Shown piece after piece: positions 33,468 to 42,138 of a stretch of DNA of 43,834 bases. This DNA comes from Planctomicrobium piriforme (GTDB lineage: Bacteria; Planctomycetota; Planctomycetia; Planctomycetales; Planctomycetaceae): positions 1 to 43,834 of the forward strand of contig CAMATH010000066.1 of the NCBI GenBank assembly GCA_945860955.1, given 5' to 3'. A program made the position numbers and the translations under genes. The notes beneath the pieces are model-generated. The model saw only the letters and a list, made by a program, of their open reading frames with translations. It searched no databases and was not told the origin of the DNA. The first letter of the stretch is position 1, and every line of letters starts with the position of its first letter.

Positions 33468-33746
33468 CTAGCGAACGTCGTCAAGCGAAGGGCCGGCGTC
33501 GTTCGGATCGTCCGAAGCGACCTGGCCATCCACCACCAGCCGACCCGCCAGATCCAGATAGATCTTGTCCTGAATGATCTCCTGGATGACGGTTTCCATG
33601 AGGTTCTGGGTGTTGGCGTTGTTATCGAGCAGCGGGCGCACCCCGCCTCGATTGAGCTGGACCATCCGCTTCTGGATCAGTGTCGAGAGCTTGAATCGTC
33701 CCCCGACCTTGTTGACGATTTGCTCTTCCTTCAGTTCTTCAATCAT
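33468..33746 (-). CDS. rpoZ: RNA polymerase omega subunit
   Basis: A 92-residue omega subunit, a chaperone-like component that stabilises the beta' subunit of RNA polymerase. The family signature is seen in [20 protein letters not shown], equivalent to the conserved region CR1-CR3 of omega, with the rest predicted helical and an acidic tail. It begins eight bases before the end of gmk, an overlap that suggests translational coupling. The gmk-rpoZ pairing is highly conserved across bacteria and secures this short gene's identity. Confidence 0.9.
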   Translation of the reverse strand: MIEELKEEQIVNKVGGRFKLSTLIQKRMVQLNRGGVRPLLDNNANTQNLMETVIQEIIQDKIYLDLAGRLVVDGQVASDDPNDAGPSLDDVR

Positions 33747-34338
33747 GGTTTTCTTTCTCCCAGGCCTGAATGTGACCGATCATCTCGGCGACCGCCCGGT
33801 CCAGATCGTCGTTGACGACCTGGTGGCGATACGCCTTCGCTTGCGCCAACTCTCGACGCGCGGTTTCGAGCCGGCTTTGAATCACCGCGTCCGATTCCGT
33901 TCCCCGGGCCCGCAGTCGTCTTTCGTACTCGCCATCTTCGGCGGTTTTCACGAAAATCGTCAGCGCCCTCGAACAGTGATCGATAACCTGCCGAGCCCCC
34001 TGGACGTCAATCTCCAGCAGCGCACAGCCTCCCAACTCCCGCGCTCGAGACACTTCTGACTTCAGCGTCCCGTACCAGTTCCCCGACGAATGCACCTCGG
34101 CACATTCCAGGAATTCATCCGCCGCGCGACGGCTGGCGAATTCTTCCTTCGACAGAAAGTAGTAGTGGTCTCCCTCGACCTCGTGAGGACGCGCGGGACG
34201 GGTTGTCGCCGAAACTGACTTGATCAGCTTCACGGGACATTTCTCAATCAGGTGCTGCACGATCGTCGTCTTGCCCGACCCGCTGGGGCCAGAGAGAACG
34301 ACGAACCGCATGCTGGTAAACTCCGCTTGCGACGTCAT
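33739..34338 (-). CDS. gmk: Guanylate kinase
   Basis: A 199-residue guanylate kinase, transferring phosphate from ATP to GMP in cytoplasmic nucleotide synthesis. The P-loop GPSGSGKTT is at about residues 17-25, followed by the GMP-binding [20 protein letters not shown] and the lid region with [17 protein letters not shown]. The length and all key motifs are as expected. Its start ATG overlaps the yicC stop in an ATGA quadruplet (34335-34338), and its 3' end overlaps the rpoZ start by eight bases, so the three genes are translationally linked. A shorter start at the second Met ([10 protein letters not shown]) is possible but would lose the coupling. Confidence 0.96.
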   Translation of the reverse strand: MTSQAEFTSMRFVVLSGPSGSGKTTIVQHLIEKCPVKLIKSVSATTRPARPHEVEGDHYYFLSKEEFASRRAADEFLECAEVHSSGNWYGTLKSEVSRARELGGCALLEIDVQGARQVIDHCSRALTIFVKTAEDGEYERRLRARGTESDAVIQSRLETARRELAQAKAYRHQVVNDDLDRAVAEMIGHIQAWEKENHD

Positions 34339-35213
34339 TCTACGTTTTGCAGCACTTCCCGAATCTTCTCAACCGCGGCCTTCATCTCGACCACACACCG
34401 CGCGATGTCGACATGGTTCGCTTTCGAGCCAATCGTGTTCGTCTCACGGAACATTTCCTGGCTCAAAAAGTCCAACTTGCGCCCCGTGGAAGACGGCTCG
34501 GCCAGAAACGTGCCGAACTGCTTCAAATGGGAACGGAGTCGCATGATCTCTTCATTGATGTCACCCCGGTCGGCAAAAATCGCCACGTCCCGGATCAAAT
34601 CGGTCTCGGCGACCGTCGCACCCGAGTCGGCAAGCGACTGGCGGACCCGTTCGAGCAGTTTGTTGCGAAAGTCGGCGACCGATTGCGGAGCGAACTGTTC
34701 AACCTTATCGAGCTGGTACCCGATGATGTCGATGTTGCGTTCGAGTTCCTTGGCCATCGCGGCCCCCTCGTCGGCCCGATACGTCTGGAATTTCTTCAAG
34801 GCCACGTCGAACAGGTCGAGTGCCAACTGAGATTCCGACGGGATCGCCTCCTGCGGACCCCGATGCTCCTCCACGACACCGTCGAGAACCAGCAGTTGTC
34901 CGATGTCGGTGGGGGGATTCGCATGCAGCTCTCGCGCCGTCTGCTGCACCTGAGCCCAGTAGCTCGCCAGCGCCACGACGTTCAGCTTGAAGTCCTCAGG
35001 TCGCGGTACCCGGTCGATCCGTATTGCCACGGTGATCGTGCCACGCGTGACCTGCAGTCGCATGCGACGCTCGAATTCGACCTCCAGGGGAGCCAGCCAG
35101 TCAGGATACTTGCCGACAATCTTCAAATAGCGATTGTTGACCGCGCGCACTTCCACAACGGCCGATAAAGCCGCATCGTGATGGCGCGCGTCGCCATATC
35201 CCGTCATGCTCAT
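34335..35213 (-). CDS. YicC/YloC family endoribonuclease
   Basis: A 292-residue member of the YicC/YloC family; characterised members are endoribonucleases acting in RNA decay. The N-terminus MSMTGYGDA is the canonical family start, so I begin at 35213 and discard a long arginine-rich extension in the same frame that is really the secG tail read out of frame. The conserved [12 protein letters not shown] lies at about 22-33 and the C-terminal DUF1732 stretch [20 protein letters not shown] with the catalytic-region Glu and Lys near the end. It is followed directly by gmk (ATGA overlap) and preceded by secG with a 19-base gap. The yicC-gmk-rpoZ order is conserved in many bacteria. Confidence 0.93.
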   Translation of the reverse strand: MSMTGYGDARHHDAALSAVVEVRAVNNRYLKIVGKYPDWLAPLEVEFERRMRLQVTRGTITVAIRIDRVPRPEDFKLNVVALASYWAQVQQTARELHANPPTDIGQLLVLDGVVEEHRGPQEAIPSESQLALDLFDVALKKFQTYRADEGAAMAKELERNIDIIGYQLDKVEQFAPQSVADFRNKLLERVRQSLADSGATVAETDLIRDVAIFADRGDINEEIMRLRSHLKQFGTFLAEPSSTGRKLDFLSQEMFRETNTIGSKANHVDIARCVVEMKAAVEKIREVLQNVE

Positions 35214-35232
35214 CAGCACGGATGACCCCGGG

Positions 35233-35904
35233 TTACTGGTCTGTTTTGGCTTCGTCCGACTTGGTTTCTTCCGACTTGGGGTCGGCAGAATCGGCGGGAG
35301 GTTCGGTCGTTTCCGCCGCTGGCTTCGCGTCGGCTTCCTTCTCAGTGGAAGGGTCCGCCGTGGTCGCTTCCGCCTTCTCGGCTTCGGCCTTGACCCCCAC
35401 GTCCGATCCATTCACGTCTTCGTCCGGTGGTGCGGGCAGGGTGGACTGGTCTTCGTCATCCGCGTTGGCGGCCTTCGTTTTCGGGCCCGAGCCACTCGGG
35501 CTTTTTGACCCGCTTTCCGATTTGCCCTTCGCGCCGCCGACCGGAAAATCGTCGAAATCGGGCAGTCCCGCGTCGGTCGTACCCGACTTCTTCTTGTCGT
35601 CCGCTCGTACACCCTCGCTGTCGTCCGCTTCACCCTCGGAAACCGTGTCGGTCCCCCCCAGGTCGGCACCCGGCTGGCTGGCTCGCATGCTGCGTCCAGT
35701 AACCGCCGCCAGCACCACCCAGACAACAACCGCGCCGACCGTGATCCAGGTGAACATATCACCCGCGCGTGTCCCGAAGGCACTCTGTCCCCCCAGACCG
35801 CCAAACGCTCCCGCGAGACCGCCCCCGCGGCCGCGCTGCAGCAGAATGACGGCCATCAGGAACAGGCCGACGAAAATCAACAACGTCAACAGAAAATACG
35901 ACAT
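35233..35904 (-). CDS. secG: Preprotein translocase subunit SecG with long charged tail
   Basis: A 223-residue SecG. The first 75 residues are the normal subunit: helix [20 protein letters not shown], the loop [20 protein letters not shown] with the family's typical Gly-rich motif, [20 protein letters not shown] as the second helix. The usual protein ends soon after; here about 145 additional residues follow, almost only Asp, Glu, Lys, Ala, Ser, Thr and Pro (for example [20 protein letters not shown]), predicted disordered. SecG improves protein export through SecYEG. The gene is 17 bases after tpiA and 19 before yicC; tpiA-secG adjacency is common in bacteria. The tail's role is unknown. Confidence 0.93.
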   Translation of the reverse strand: MSYFLLTLLIFVGLFLMAVILLQRGRGGGLAGAFGGLGGQSAFGTRAGDMFTWITVGAVVVWVVLAAVTGRSMRASQPGADLGGTDTVSEGEADDSEGVRADDKKKSGTTDAGLPDFDDFPVGGAKGKSESGSKSPSGSGPKTKAANADDEDQSTLPAPPDEDVNGSDVGVKAEAEKAEATTADPSTEKEADAKPAAETTEPPADSADPKSEETKSDEAKTDQ

Positions 35905-35921
35905 GTCAGGTTCTATCTCCG

Positions 35922-36695
35922 TCAGACGGGACGCAACGACTGGGCGGCCCGCACGATCGGCAGGAAGTCTTCGAGTTTCAGGCTCGCGCCACCCACCAGG
36001 GCTCCATCCACATTGGGCTGTTCCATGAGGCTTCGCGCGTTCTGTGGCTTCACACTCCCGCCGTACAAAATCCGCGTCGCTTCCGCAAGCGGGCTATTGT
36101 AGCGAGTGGATAGCCAATTGCGCAAGTGACGATGCGCACATTCCGCCTGTTCCGTCGTGGCCGTCAATCCCGTTCCGATCGCCCAAACCGGTTCATAGGC
36201 GATCACCACCCGCTTCATCCCCTCGGCATCAATGCCAGAGAGCGAACCCGCCATTTGCCGATCCAGGACGATTTCGGTCTGTCCGCCTTCTCGCTCCGTC
36301 CGGGATTCCCCGACGCAGAGCATCACCGAAAGGCCTCCCGCCAGTGCGGCGGCGGTCTTTTTGCTGATCAACTCGTCGGTCTCCCCATAAATCGCCCGAC
36401 GCTCGCTGTGCCCCAGAATCACCCACTGGCAACCGACATCAACCAGCATGTCGACGCCGATTTCACCCGTGAACGCCCCTGGCTTTTCCTGCGAGGCATT
36501 CTGCGCACCGAGTTCAACGCCACTGCCGGCGACCGCTTGACCAACGGCGGACAGATAAGGAAACGGTGGACAGACTGCCACTTGCACCCCGGGGTGTGAC
36601 GCCGGCAGTTCCGCCGCCAGCCCACTGGCGAGCGCGACACCGCTTTTTGCCAGCGTATTCATCTTCCAGTTGCCTGCGACAAACAGCCGTCTCAT
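35922..36695 (-). CDS. tpiA: Triosephosphate isomerase
   Basis: A 257-residue triosephosphate isomerase that interconverts dihydroxyacetone phosphate and glyceraldehyde 3-phosphate in glycolysis. All catalytic parts are visible: the Lys in AGNWKMN at the start, the His in ILGHSERR, the Glu in [11 protein letters not shown] (flexible loop 6 follows) and the phosphate-binding [11 protein letters not shown] and GALVGGASL. The correct start is the ATG at 36695, which overlaps the aroF stop in ATGA; a longer GTG-initiated frame reaching 36782 would read into aroF. The gene lies in a run with aroF upstream and secG downstream, all on the minus strand. Confidence 0.97.
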   Translation of the reverse strand: MRRLFVAGNWKMNTLAKSGVALASGLAAELPASHPGVQVAVCPPFPYLSAVGQAVAGSGVELGAQNASQEKPGAFTGEIGVDMLVDVGCQWVILGHSERRAIYGETDELISKKTAAALAGGLSVMLCVGESRTEREGGQTEIVLDRQMAGSLSGIDAEGMKRVVIAYEPVWAIGTGLTATTEQAECAHRHLRNWLSTRYNSPLAEATRILYGGSVKPQNARSLMEQPNVDGALVGGASLKLEDFLPIVRAAQSLRPV

Positions 36696-37732
36696 GTGCG
36701 CGCTCCGTGGGGATGTGAGATTGTCTTGCCAAACAACGCCGCCAGTTGGCGAATTTTGTCCATGACCTCCTGATACTGCCACGGCAGGAGCGCCTGCGGA
36801 CCGTCACTGAGGGCCTTCTCCGGGCAACTATGGACTTCGATATGCACGCCATCCGCACCGGCGGCGATCGACGCCAGAGCCATCGGAGGAATGAGGTCGG
36901 GTCGGCCGGTCCCATGGCTCGGGTCGACGATGATCGGCAAATGCGACAATCCCCGTGCGTTCGGAACGATCGACAGATCCAGCAGGTTCCGTGTCGAGCT
37001 GTCGAAACTCTTCACTCCCCGCTCGCACAGGATGACCCGCTTGTTGCCCCCCGCGAGAATATACTCCGCCGACATCAAAAGGTCGGTCACCGACGCGCTC
37101 ATTCCGCGCTTCAGCAATACCGGCCGTTTGGTCTGGCCCACTTCGCTCAGCAGATTGAAGTTCTGCATGTTGCGGGCGCCGATCTGAAAAATGTCGGTGT
37201 AGCGGTCGACGAGCGCCACCTGCCGGGGGTCCATCACCTCCGTACAGACCGGCATCGTCAACTCGTCCCCCACGTCACGCAGAATCTTCAGGCCATCTTC
37301 GCCCAAACCCTGAAAACTGTAGGGACTGGTGCGGGGCTTGTACGCTCCCCCGCGCAGAATGTTCGCCCCCGCCTCCTTGACGTGCTTGGCGATTTCCAGC
37401 AGGATGTCGCGCCCTTCAATCGCACACGGGCCGGCGATCATTCCCAGATGCCCCGCCCCGACTTTGACCCCGAATCCAACCTCAAAACACGAGTCTTCGG
37501 CCTGATATTCTCGACTGGCGAGTTTGTACGGCTTCAAGATCGGCACCACTTCTTCCACGCCTGGAATCGCCTGGAGCGGGGCGTTCCGCAGAATGTCTTC
37601 GTCGCCGATCACTCCGATGATCGTGCGTTTGATCCCCCGACTGACGTCGGTCTTCAGACCCAACTGGTGAATTCGGTCGACGATGTGGTCGACCTGCTCG
37701 GTGGTTGAGTCCGGCTTCAGTACGATGATCAA
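36692..37732 (-). CDS. aroF: 3-deoxy-7-phosphoheptulonate (DAHP) synthase
   Basis: A 346-residue DAHP synthase of the AroF(I-beta)/KDOPS-related type, which joins phosphoenolpyruvate and erythrose 4-phosphate as the first step of the shikimate pathway. An N-terminal ferredoxin-like domain (about 1-70, [20 protein letters not shown]), as in Thermotoga-type enzymes where it gives feedback inhibition, precedes the barrel. Barrel motifs include [39 protein letters not shown] and [13 protein letters not shown] with metal-binding Cys, His, Glu and Asp residues in place. A strong ribosome binding site (GGGAGGA) lies about ten bases before the ATG. The pheA terminator lies about 47 bases upstream, so a separate promoter may serve this gene onward. 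The 3' end overlaps tpiA by four bases. Confidence 0.95.
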   Translation of the reverse strand: MIIVLKPDSTTEQVDHIVDRIHQLGLKTDVSRGIKRTIIGVIGDEDILRNAPLQAIPGVEEVVPILKPYKLASREYQAEDSCFEVGFGVKVGAGHLGMIAGPCAIEGRDILLEIAKHVKEAGANILRGGAYKPRTSPYSFQGLGEDGLKILRDVGDELTMPVCTEVMDPRQVALVDRYTDIFQIGARNMQNFNLLSEVGQTKRPVLLKRGMSASVTDLLMSAEYILAGGNKRVILCERGVKSFDSSTRNLLDLSIVPNARGLSHLPIIVDPSHGTGRPDLIPPMALASIAAGADGVHIEVHSCPEKALSDGPQALLPWQYQEVMDKIRQLAALFGKTISHPHGART

Positions 37733-37778
37733 AGTGGTTCCTCCCTGGATCTCCAGCCAGGACTGGTTGAATGAAAAC

Positions 37779-37803
37779 CGCCGTCACCCCCCGGGTGACG
37801 GCG
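37779..37803 (-). terminator. Intrinsic terminator after pheA
   Basis: Arms cgccgtcaccc (37779-37789) and gggtgacggcg (37793-37803) pair perfectly over 11 bases around ccc. On the minus strand the stem is followed by GTTTTC. It lies 62 bases after the pheA stop and separates pheA from the aroF operon. Confidence 0.8.
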
Positions 37804-37864
37804 ATTGGTGTGTGAATTCGGGATGCCCGTAGAGTAGCGAATTGCCGCCGGTCTGGCGACTGGC

Positions 37865-39094
37865 TCAGTCGATGGGTTCACTCCGCGGATAAGATCCGAG
37901 CAATTCCAGGCGAACCGCTTTCTTTTCGAGATCCGCCAGCATCCGCTTGGTGCTGGCGTCGCCGGCATGGCCTTCGAAATCGATAAAGAACACATAGCCC
38001 GACTCGGGGCCCCGCAACGGGAACGATTCAATCCATGTCAGATTGACGTTGTTCTTCTTAAACGTCGCGAGCGCATCCGCCAACGATCCGGGCTTGTGCG
38101 GAATCTGCAACAGAACCGCCGTCTTGTCGTTCCCCGTCGGTTTCGTCGTTTCGTCGCCGATGATCGCGAATCGGGTGAGATTGCTGGGATTGTCTTCGAT
38201 ATTCCCGGCAATCACCTGCAATTCATACTGAATTCCCGCTTGCCGGCTGGCGACCGCCGCCGCCCCCGGCTTGTCCCGCGCCAGTTGCGCCGCGGTGGTC
38301 GTACTGGTGACCTCAACCAGCCGCGCCTGCGGCATATTGCGGCTGAGCCACTCGCGACACTGCGACAGCGCCTGAGGCTTGCTGTAGATCTCGCTCACTT
38401 CCGAACGCTGGCATCGGGCGAGCAGATTGTGATGGATCGCGAGCTGAACTTCACCACAGATCTTCAGCGGCAATCGGGTGAACATGTCGAGCGTGTCGAC
38501 AATGCGGCCATCCGTGCTGTTTTCAATCGGGGCGATGCCGTAGTCGGCGTGATTGCGATTGACCTCTTCAAACACTGCGGAAATCGTACTGACTGGAATC
38601 AGAGTCGCAGAAGACCCAAATCGCTCAATCGCCGCGAGATGCGTGTAGGTGTATTCGGGGCCCAGATAGACCACCCGCACGCCCTTTACCAGTCTGCGAG
38701 CCCCACTGATCAGTTCGCGAAACAAACCGCGCAATGTCGCCGAGTCGAGCGGCCCGGGATTCCCTTCATTGATCAGCTTGAGGAGCGATTCGTCGGTGGT
38801 CGAGGCAAACTGTGCTTTGTCGGGCTGCGGGAGCGATTGAATCTGTCGAATGGTGAGCGCCGCCCGTCGGCTCGCCAGCCGGACAAGCTCCTTGTCAATT
38901 CTGTCGATTTCTACAGCCAGAGCGGCGGGATTATCGCGTTTCCCAGTGGATTTTGTCGCCGCTGGCGATTTCGCCGCCGCTGGAACCTTCGCCGATGGGG
39001 GCAATTTCGCCACGTTGGGCGTTTTCTCGGTCGCGGGCGTTTTCGCCGGCCGGTCCTTCGCGGGCCGGGCGGGTTTGTCTTCTTTCTTTGCCAT
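37865..39094 (-). CDS. pheA: Bifunctional chorismate mutase / prephenate dehydratase with basic N-terminal tail
   Basis: A 409-residue P-protein that converts chorismate to prephenate and then to phenylpyruvate in phenylalanine synthesis. An AroQ chorismate mutase domain lies at about 55-140 ([20 protein letters not shown]), then prephenate dehydratase (about 140-320) with [27 protein letters not shown] and the essential TRFAIIG (the family's TRF motif), and an ACT domain (about 325-405) with [12 protein letters not shown] and the regulatory NLTWIESFP, which should bind phenylalanine for feedback control. The first 54 residues are an unusual extension of Lys, Pro and Ala repeats ([19 protein letters not shown]), histone H1-like in composition. 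It is the first gene before the terminator that precedes aroF, so both ends of the pathway branch sit side by side. Confidence 0.93.
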   Translation of the reverse strand: MAKKEDKPARPAKDRPAKTPATEKTPNVAKLPPSAKVPAAAKSPAATKSTGKRDNPAALAVEIDRIDKELVRLASRRAALTIRQIQSLPQPDKAQFASTTDESLLKLINEGNPGPLDSATLRGLFRELISGARRLVKGVRVVYLGPEYTYTHLAAIERFGSSATLIPVSTISAVFEEVNRNHADYGIAPIENSTDGRIVDTLDMFTRLPLKICGEVQLAIHHNLLARCQRSEVSEIYSKPQALSQCREWLSRNMPQARLVEVTSTTTAAQLARDKPGAAAVASRQAGIQYELQVIAGNIEDNPSNLTRFAIIGDETTKPTGNDKTAVLLQIPHKPGSLADALATFKKNNVNLTWIESFPLRGPESGYVFFIDFEGHAGDASTKRMLADLEKKAVRLELLGSYPRSEPID

Positions 39095-39291
39095 TGAGCC
39101 GTTGCAGCCAGTTCGGGGCAGAGGCGAAAATGTGGAGGGACCAGGACGGTAGGAAAATTCTTGTACTGACGGACTGAGCAGGTGTCAAGCAGTAGAACAA
39201 GAGATCCGACAAAGAACCGAAATCTGGTTAGGCGAATGTGTGGGATTGCGCGGCACCGGTAGGATGCCGCTCCATCCGCCCTGCTGCGAAT

Positions 39292-39714
39292 CTAAAACCC
39301 GTCCATTCCGTCCGTCAGACTTTTCGGCGGGGGAACTGGGGTGTGGGCGAGGATCTGCATGGTTCCATCGTCGGCGATATTGCCGCAATGGCGGCAGTAG
39401 TACCGGGACGGACTGGGGATTTCGAGTCGCATCTTTTCCCCGCATGCCGGACAGCGGGCGGTCAGTACCCAACGGAAGAGAACCCAAGGGAGGACAAACC
39501 AAAACAGGATGACGACAACACCCCCGACGATCAGTGTGAGGATTGTTATATGGGGAGGGAAACCGGTCAGTCCGAAGGGGAGCCTGATACGACTCGCAAG
39601 AAATGGGTCGCTGAACGGCACGAGGAACAGGAGGCTCACGAGATTCAGCCCCCCCAGAACCGCCATCAGGCCACGGACTCGGCGAGAGAGCGAGGAATGG
39701 TATTTTGGACTCAT
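39292..39714 (-). CDS. Small two-helix membrane protein with zinc ribbon
   Basis: A 140-residue protein with two hydrophobic helices (about 15-35 and 54-80, ILTLIVGGVVVILFWFVLPW) and a C-terminal zinc-ribbon: CPACG (about 88-92) and CRHCG (about 107-111) supply four Cys. The family is not one I can name. The ATG at 39714 has a clear ribosome binding site (AAGGA) eight bases upstream. It is divergent from the secreted protein gene at 40133 and stands 197 bases from pheA; that gap shows no gene or hairpin. The combination of helices and a ribbon is seen in membrane-associated regulators or assembly factors, but no function is claimed. Confidence 0.8.
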   Translation of the reverse strand: MSPKYHSSLSRRVRGLMAVLGGLNLVSLLFLVPFSDPFLASRIRLPFGLTGFPPHITILTLIVGGVVVILFWFVLPWVLFRWVLTARCPACGEKMRLEIPSPSRYYCRHCGNIADDGTMQILAHTPVPPPKSLTDGMDGF

Positions 39715-40132
39715 CGAAGCATTCCTTAAAAGGTGAGCGATCGTCGTTGCATCAGGCCGAACTGGTGTCCCGGAACCGTAGCGTGGATCTTAATCCAAGG
39801 ATCTTTCGCGAGAGTACCCCGAACTCGTCGGTACGCTCGAAGAATTCTTTGGAAACCGAGAGTTCAGGTAACCACAAACCGCCGGTCATCTCGCCGATCG
39901 GAATCAACCCACTTGCGGCCGCTCGGGTTACGTTACCCGAGTCCTCCGTGCGATCCGGGCGGTTGGTTTGTGAGAGAGAGGATCCCGGTGGCCGACACAA
40001 TTTTTCCAAAATTCTGAAAATTCGGGTTTGCAAACTTGCGACCATCGGCGTAGATTTGCTGAAGAACGTTGGGTGAATCCCCGATTCCAGGGATTGCCAA
40101 GATTCCGTCGGCCGCTTTCTGCCGCAATTTCC
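39715..40132. other. Divergent intergenic region with palindrome
   Basis: Between the zinc-ribbon membrane protein and the secreted protein. Arms ctcgggt (39922-39928) and acccgag (39935-39941) form a 20-base palindrome around tacgtt, a hairpin or operator candidate. An AT-rich stretch at about 40000-40025 could hold a promoter, but no clear boxes are seen. No gene is recognisable. Confidence 0.5.
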
Positions 40133-40570
40133 ATGGTCGCAGTTCCCACTTTCAACGAACGACTCGCCCGCCGGTTGCGGTGGCTCGGTTCGTTGTTTCT
40201 GGTGGTGGCGGCCGCGCAGTCTACCTTGGGCCGAGTCGAGGCCAGTTGCGGCGACTACGTTCACATTGGCAATCCCCGAATCGCGATGGGAGATCATGCC
40301 AGCTCGCCCGAAGCCCCTGGGGAGATGGGCGAACGGTCGTTACCCGGGGATTCGCGCATTCCGTGCAATGGCGTGAATTGCCGCCGGAATTCGCAAGATT
40401 CCGAGGCACCCGCTCCCAAAATGGCACCCGTCGATCGCGGCGAAGCGCTGCTGGTCGGTTTGCAATCGTTCGTTGAGGGCACGCAGGGTCGGTTTCAGTC
40501 GTCCGTTTCCGGACGGTTGGTATCGATTCATCTCAGTTCCGGTCTCTACCGGCCTCCCAGGGGCGTCTAG
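40133..40570 (+). CDS. Small secreted cysteine-bearing planctomycete protein
   Basis: A 145-residue predicted secreted protein. The N-terminus is basic and then hydrophobic (RRLRWLGSLFLVVAAAQS), a signal peptide likely cleaved near VEA-SC. The mature part begins with CGDYVHIG (C39) and later has PCNGVNCRR (C78, C83), so three Cys could bind metal or form a disulphide. I recall proteins with the same CGDY start and C-x-G-x-x-C motif in other planctomycetes, but no function is known. The remainder is low in structure, with Pro, Ser and Gly runs, and ends in a segment with GLQSFVEGTQGRFQ. The ATG at 40133 is chosen because it starts the signal peptide; a GTG or TTG start further upstream would add a non-hydrophobic lead. 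Confidence 0.65.
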   Translation: MVAVPTFNERLARRLRWLGSLFLVVAAAQSTLGRVEASCGDYVHIGNPRIAMGDHASSPEAPGEMGERSLPGDSRIPCNGVNCRRNSQDSEAPAPKMAPVDRGEALLVGLQSFVEGTQGRFQSSVSGRLVSIHLSSGLYRPPRGV

Positions 40571-40629
40571 CCGCCGTTGCGGCGTTGCTGCGCTCGTTTC
40601 GACTCTCGCACATTCCGAGGTGTCGTCCG

Positions 40630-40726
40630 AGTAGGACGGGTCTCTGACCCGTCCGCTCAAAACCGGTGGCTCTTGTCAGTTTTCAAATGCCGCCCCTGTC
40701 AGATGGGTCAGTGACCCATCTGCGGG
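40630..40726 (+). repeat. Palindromic MITE-like element, copy 2
   Basis: Aligns along its full length with 31759-31858. The left arm gtaggacgggtctctgaccc here is the reverse complement of the right arm of copy 1, apart from one base, showing that the ends are terminal inverted repeats of about 25 bases. The inner part caaatgccgccc is shared. It lies 60 bases after the secreted protein gene. Confidence 0.8.
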
Positions 40727-41037
40727 CTGATTGAGTGCAGCTCTTGAGTCGGACCCGAATTCTTGGTTGGCGCGCGTTGTCGCGTCCTGGCCTACCGGTT
40801 CCGATTGGCCGCCGCAGCTCCTGATCCAGTCCTACGATCTCGCTCTTTTCGTGCGCTAATATCGGCTGCGCGAATTGAATTTCGTCGGATTGGAATTCTT
40901 CTCACTCCCGCTTCCGCCGTCGTCCCATCTTGGACGTTGTGTGGAGCGGATCGACATACCTGGCGAGCCTGCGATCAGCTCGGCCGGCACACGAATTTCT
41001 CCCTCTTTGCTCTTGTTTCTCCCAAGGAATTCTCCTC
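40727..41037. other. Gene-free leader region of the DUF1559 gene
   Basis: About 310 bases without a credible gene. The final 20 bases hold the AAGGA ribosome binding site of the DUF1559 gene. A promoter is expected here but no clear -35/-10 pair is seen. Confidence 0.45.
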
Positions 41038-42006
41038 ATGCGGACTCTCGCCACTCGTCGCCGCACCGGCTTCACGCTCATCGAACTCCTGGTCGTTATC
41101 GCGATCATTGGCATCCTGGTGGCACTGCTGCTGCCTGCCGTTCAGCAGGCACGTGAGGCGGCACGCCGCACCCAGTGCAAAAACAATCTCAAGCAGATTG
41201 GGATCGCGATCCAGACCTATGCCGATACGCACCGCGTGATGCCGCTCTGCCAGAATGCCACCTCCAAGGCGATTTCGGTTCACGCCGCCCTGCTGCCGTT
41301 CCTCGACCAGACCCCCCTCTACAACACGATCAACTTCAACGTCGGCTGGAATGGCGTCTCAAACGCAGCCGCGACCGCCACCAAACTCGAAGTCTTCCTT
41401 TGTCCTTCCGATTCTTCGTTCAGCGTCCCCGCTGGCTGGGCCGCCACGAATTATCGTGCCAATCAGGGAAGCTGGTTCCTGTATGGCGTTCCCAGCACCG
41501 ACCCTGCGAATTCGAACTACAACATCGCGCCGTCGAACGGGGTGTTCATTCCCAATGCCAGTCTGTCGATGGCCGAATTGCGTGACGGAGCGTCGAACAC
41601 CGCCTCGTTCAGTGAACACCAGATTGGCGATTTCAGTCAGGGCATCTCGTCCCCGACCGACACGTTCCGCCCGGGGACTTACCCCAACACGCTCGATGAA
41701 GTGTTGGCGCAGTGCAATTCGATCGACACTTCAAATCTCGCCTTCCAGGGGGTCTCGAATGTCGGTGCCCCTTGGATCCAGTCGTACCATTCGACGACGC
41801 AGTACTTCCACATCAGCGGACCCAACTCCCGCTCGTGCATGTTCCCCCCCGGGCGTATCTCCACAACCGCCGGCAGCTACCACACGGGTGGAGTGCATGT
41901 GTCAATGTGCGACGGATCGGTCCGGTTTGTCAGCGACAATGTCAATCTGGCAACCTGGCGGGCGATCGGCACACGGCAGGGGAAAGAGGTTCCCGGCGAT
42001 TTCTAG
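41038..42006 (+). CDS. DUF1559 protein with prepilin-type N-terminus
   Basis: A 322-residue DUF1559 (SBP_bac_10) protein, a family greatly expanded in planctomycetes. The N-terminus RRRTGFTLIELLVVIAIIG is a type IV pilin/pseudopilin signal: basic lead, G-F cleavage site, Glu at +5, hydrophobic helix. The helix continues into LVALLLPAVQQAREAARRTQ, the highly conserved DUF1559 start, and the protein ends in the typical TGGVHVSMCDGSVRFVSDNV. Its role is unknown; the signal implies processing by a prepilin peptidase and location in the envelope, perhaps as a pseudopilus or surface fibre. The start at 41038 has AGGA nine bases upstream. A small lipoprotein gene follows 132 bases downstream, an association often seen for this family. 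Confidence 0.95.
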   Translation: MRTLATRRRTGFTLIELLVVIAIIGILVALLLPAVQQAREAARRTQCKNNLKQIGIAIQTYADTHRVMPLCQNATSKAISVHAALLPFLDQTPLYNTINFNVGWNGVSNAAATATKLEVFLCPSDSSFSVPAGWAATNYRANQGSWFLYGVPSTDPANSNYNIAPSNGVFIPNASLSMAELRDGASNTASFSEHQIGDFSQGISSPTDTFRPGTYPNTLDEVLAQCNSIDTSNLAFQGVSNVGAPWIQSYHSTTQYFHISGPNSRSCMFPPGRISTTAGSYHTGGVHVSMCDGSVRFVSDNVNLATWRAIGTRQGKEVPGDF

Positions 42007-42029
42007 GCCCGGCCTGTGGCGACGATGCG

Positions 42030-42061
42030 TCGGTGACGTGGGTCTCGTCTCGCGTCACCGA
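42030..42061 (+). promoter_or_regulatory. Hairpin between DUF1559 and lipoprotein genes
   Basis: Arms tcggtgacg (42030-42038) and cgtcaccga (42053-42061) pair perfectly over nine bases around a 14-base loop, 23 bases after the DUF1559 stop. No T-run follows, so it is more likely an mRNA-stability or partial read-through element than a full terminator. Confidence 0.55.
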
Positions 42062-42138
42062 TCCGCGTCCCGTTCGAGCGACATTTCGTTTGTCTTTCCG
42101 TCAGGATGATGTGTTCCATGTTGTGTGTTGTTTCCACG

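Noticed and set aside
35214-35411. Arginine-rich N-terminal extension of the YicC frame
   Set aside because: It is the secG tail read in another frame; family alignments begin at MSMTGYG, so the start was set at 35213.
35780-35800. Sequence in secG resembling the C-rich dispersed repeat
   Set aside because: Only about ten bases match, and they encode the conserved Gly-rich SecG loop, so chance similarity is enough.
36746-37708. Plus-strand open frame opposite aroF
   Set aside because: The minus strand encodes a complete DAHP synthase here; the other frame has no family features.
37967-39097. Plus-strand open frame opposite pheA
   Set aside because: Shadow of pheA; arginine-rich and without domains.
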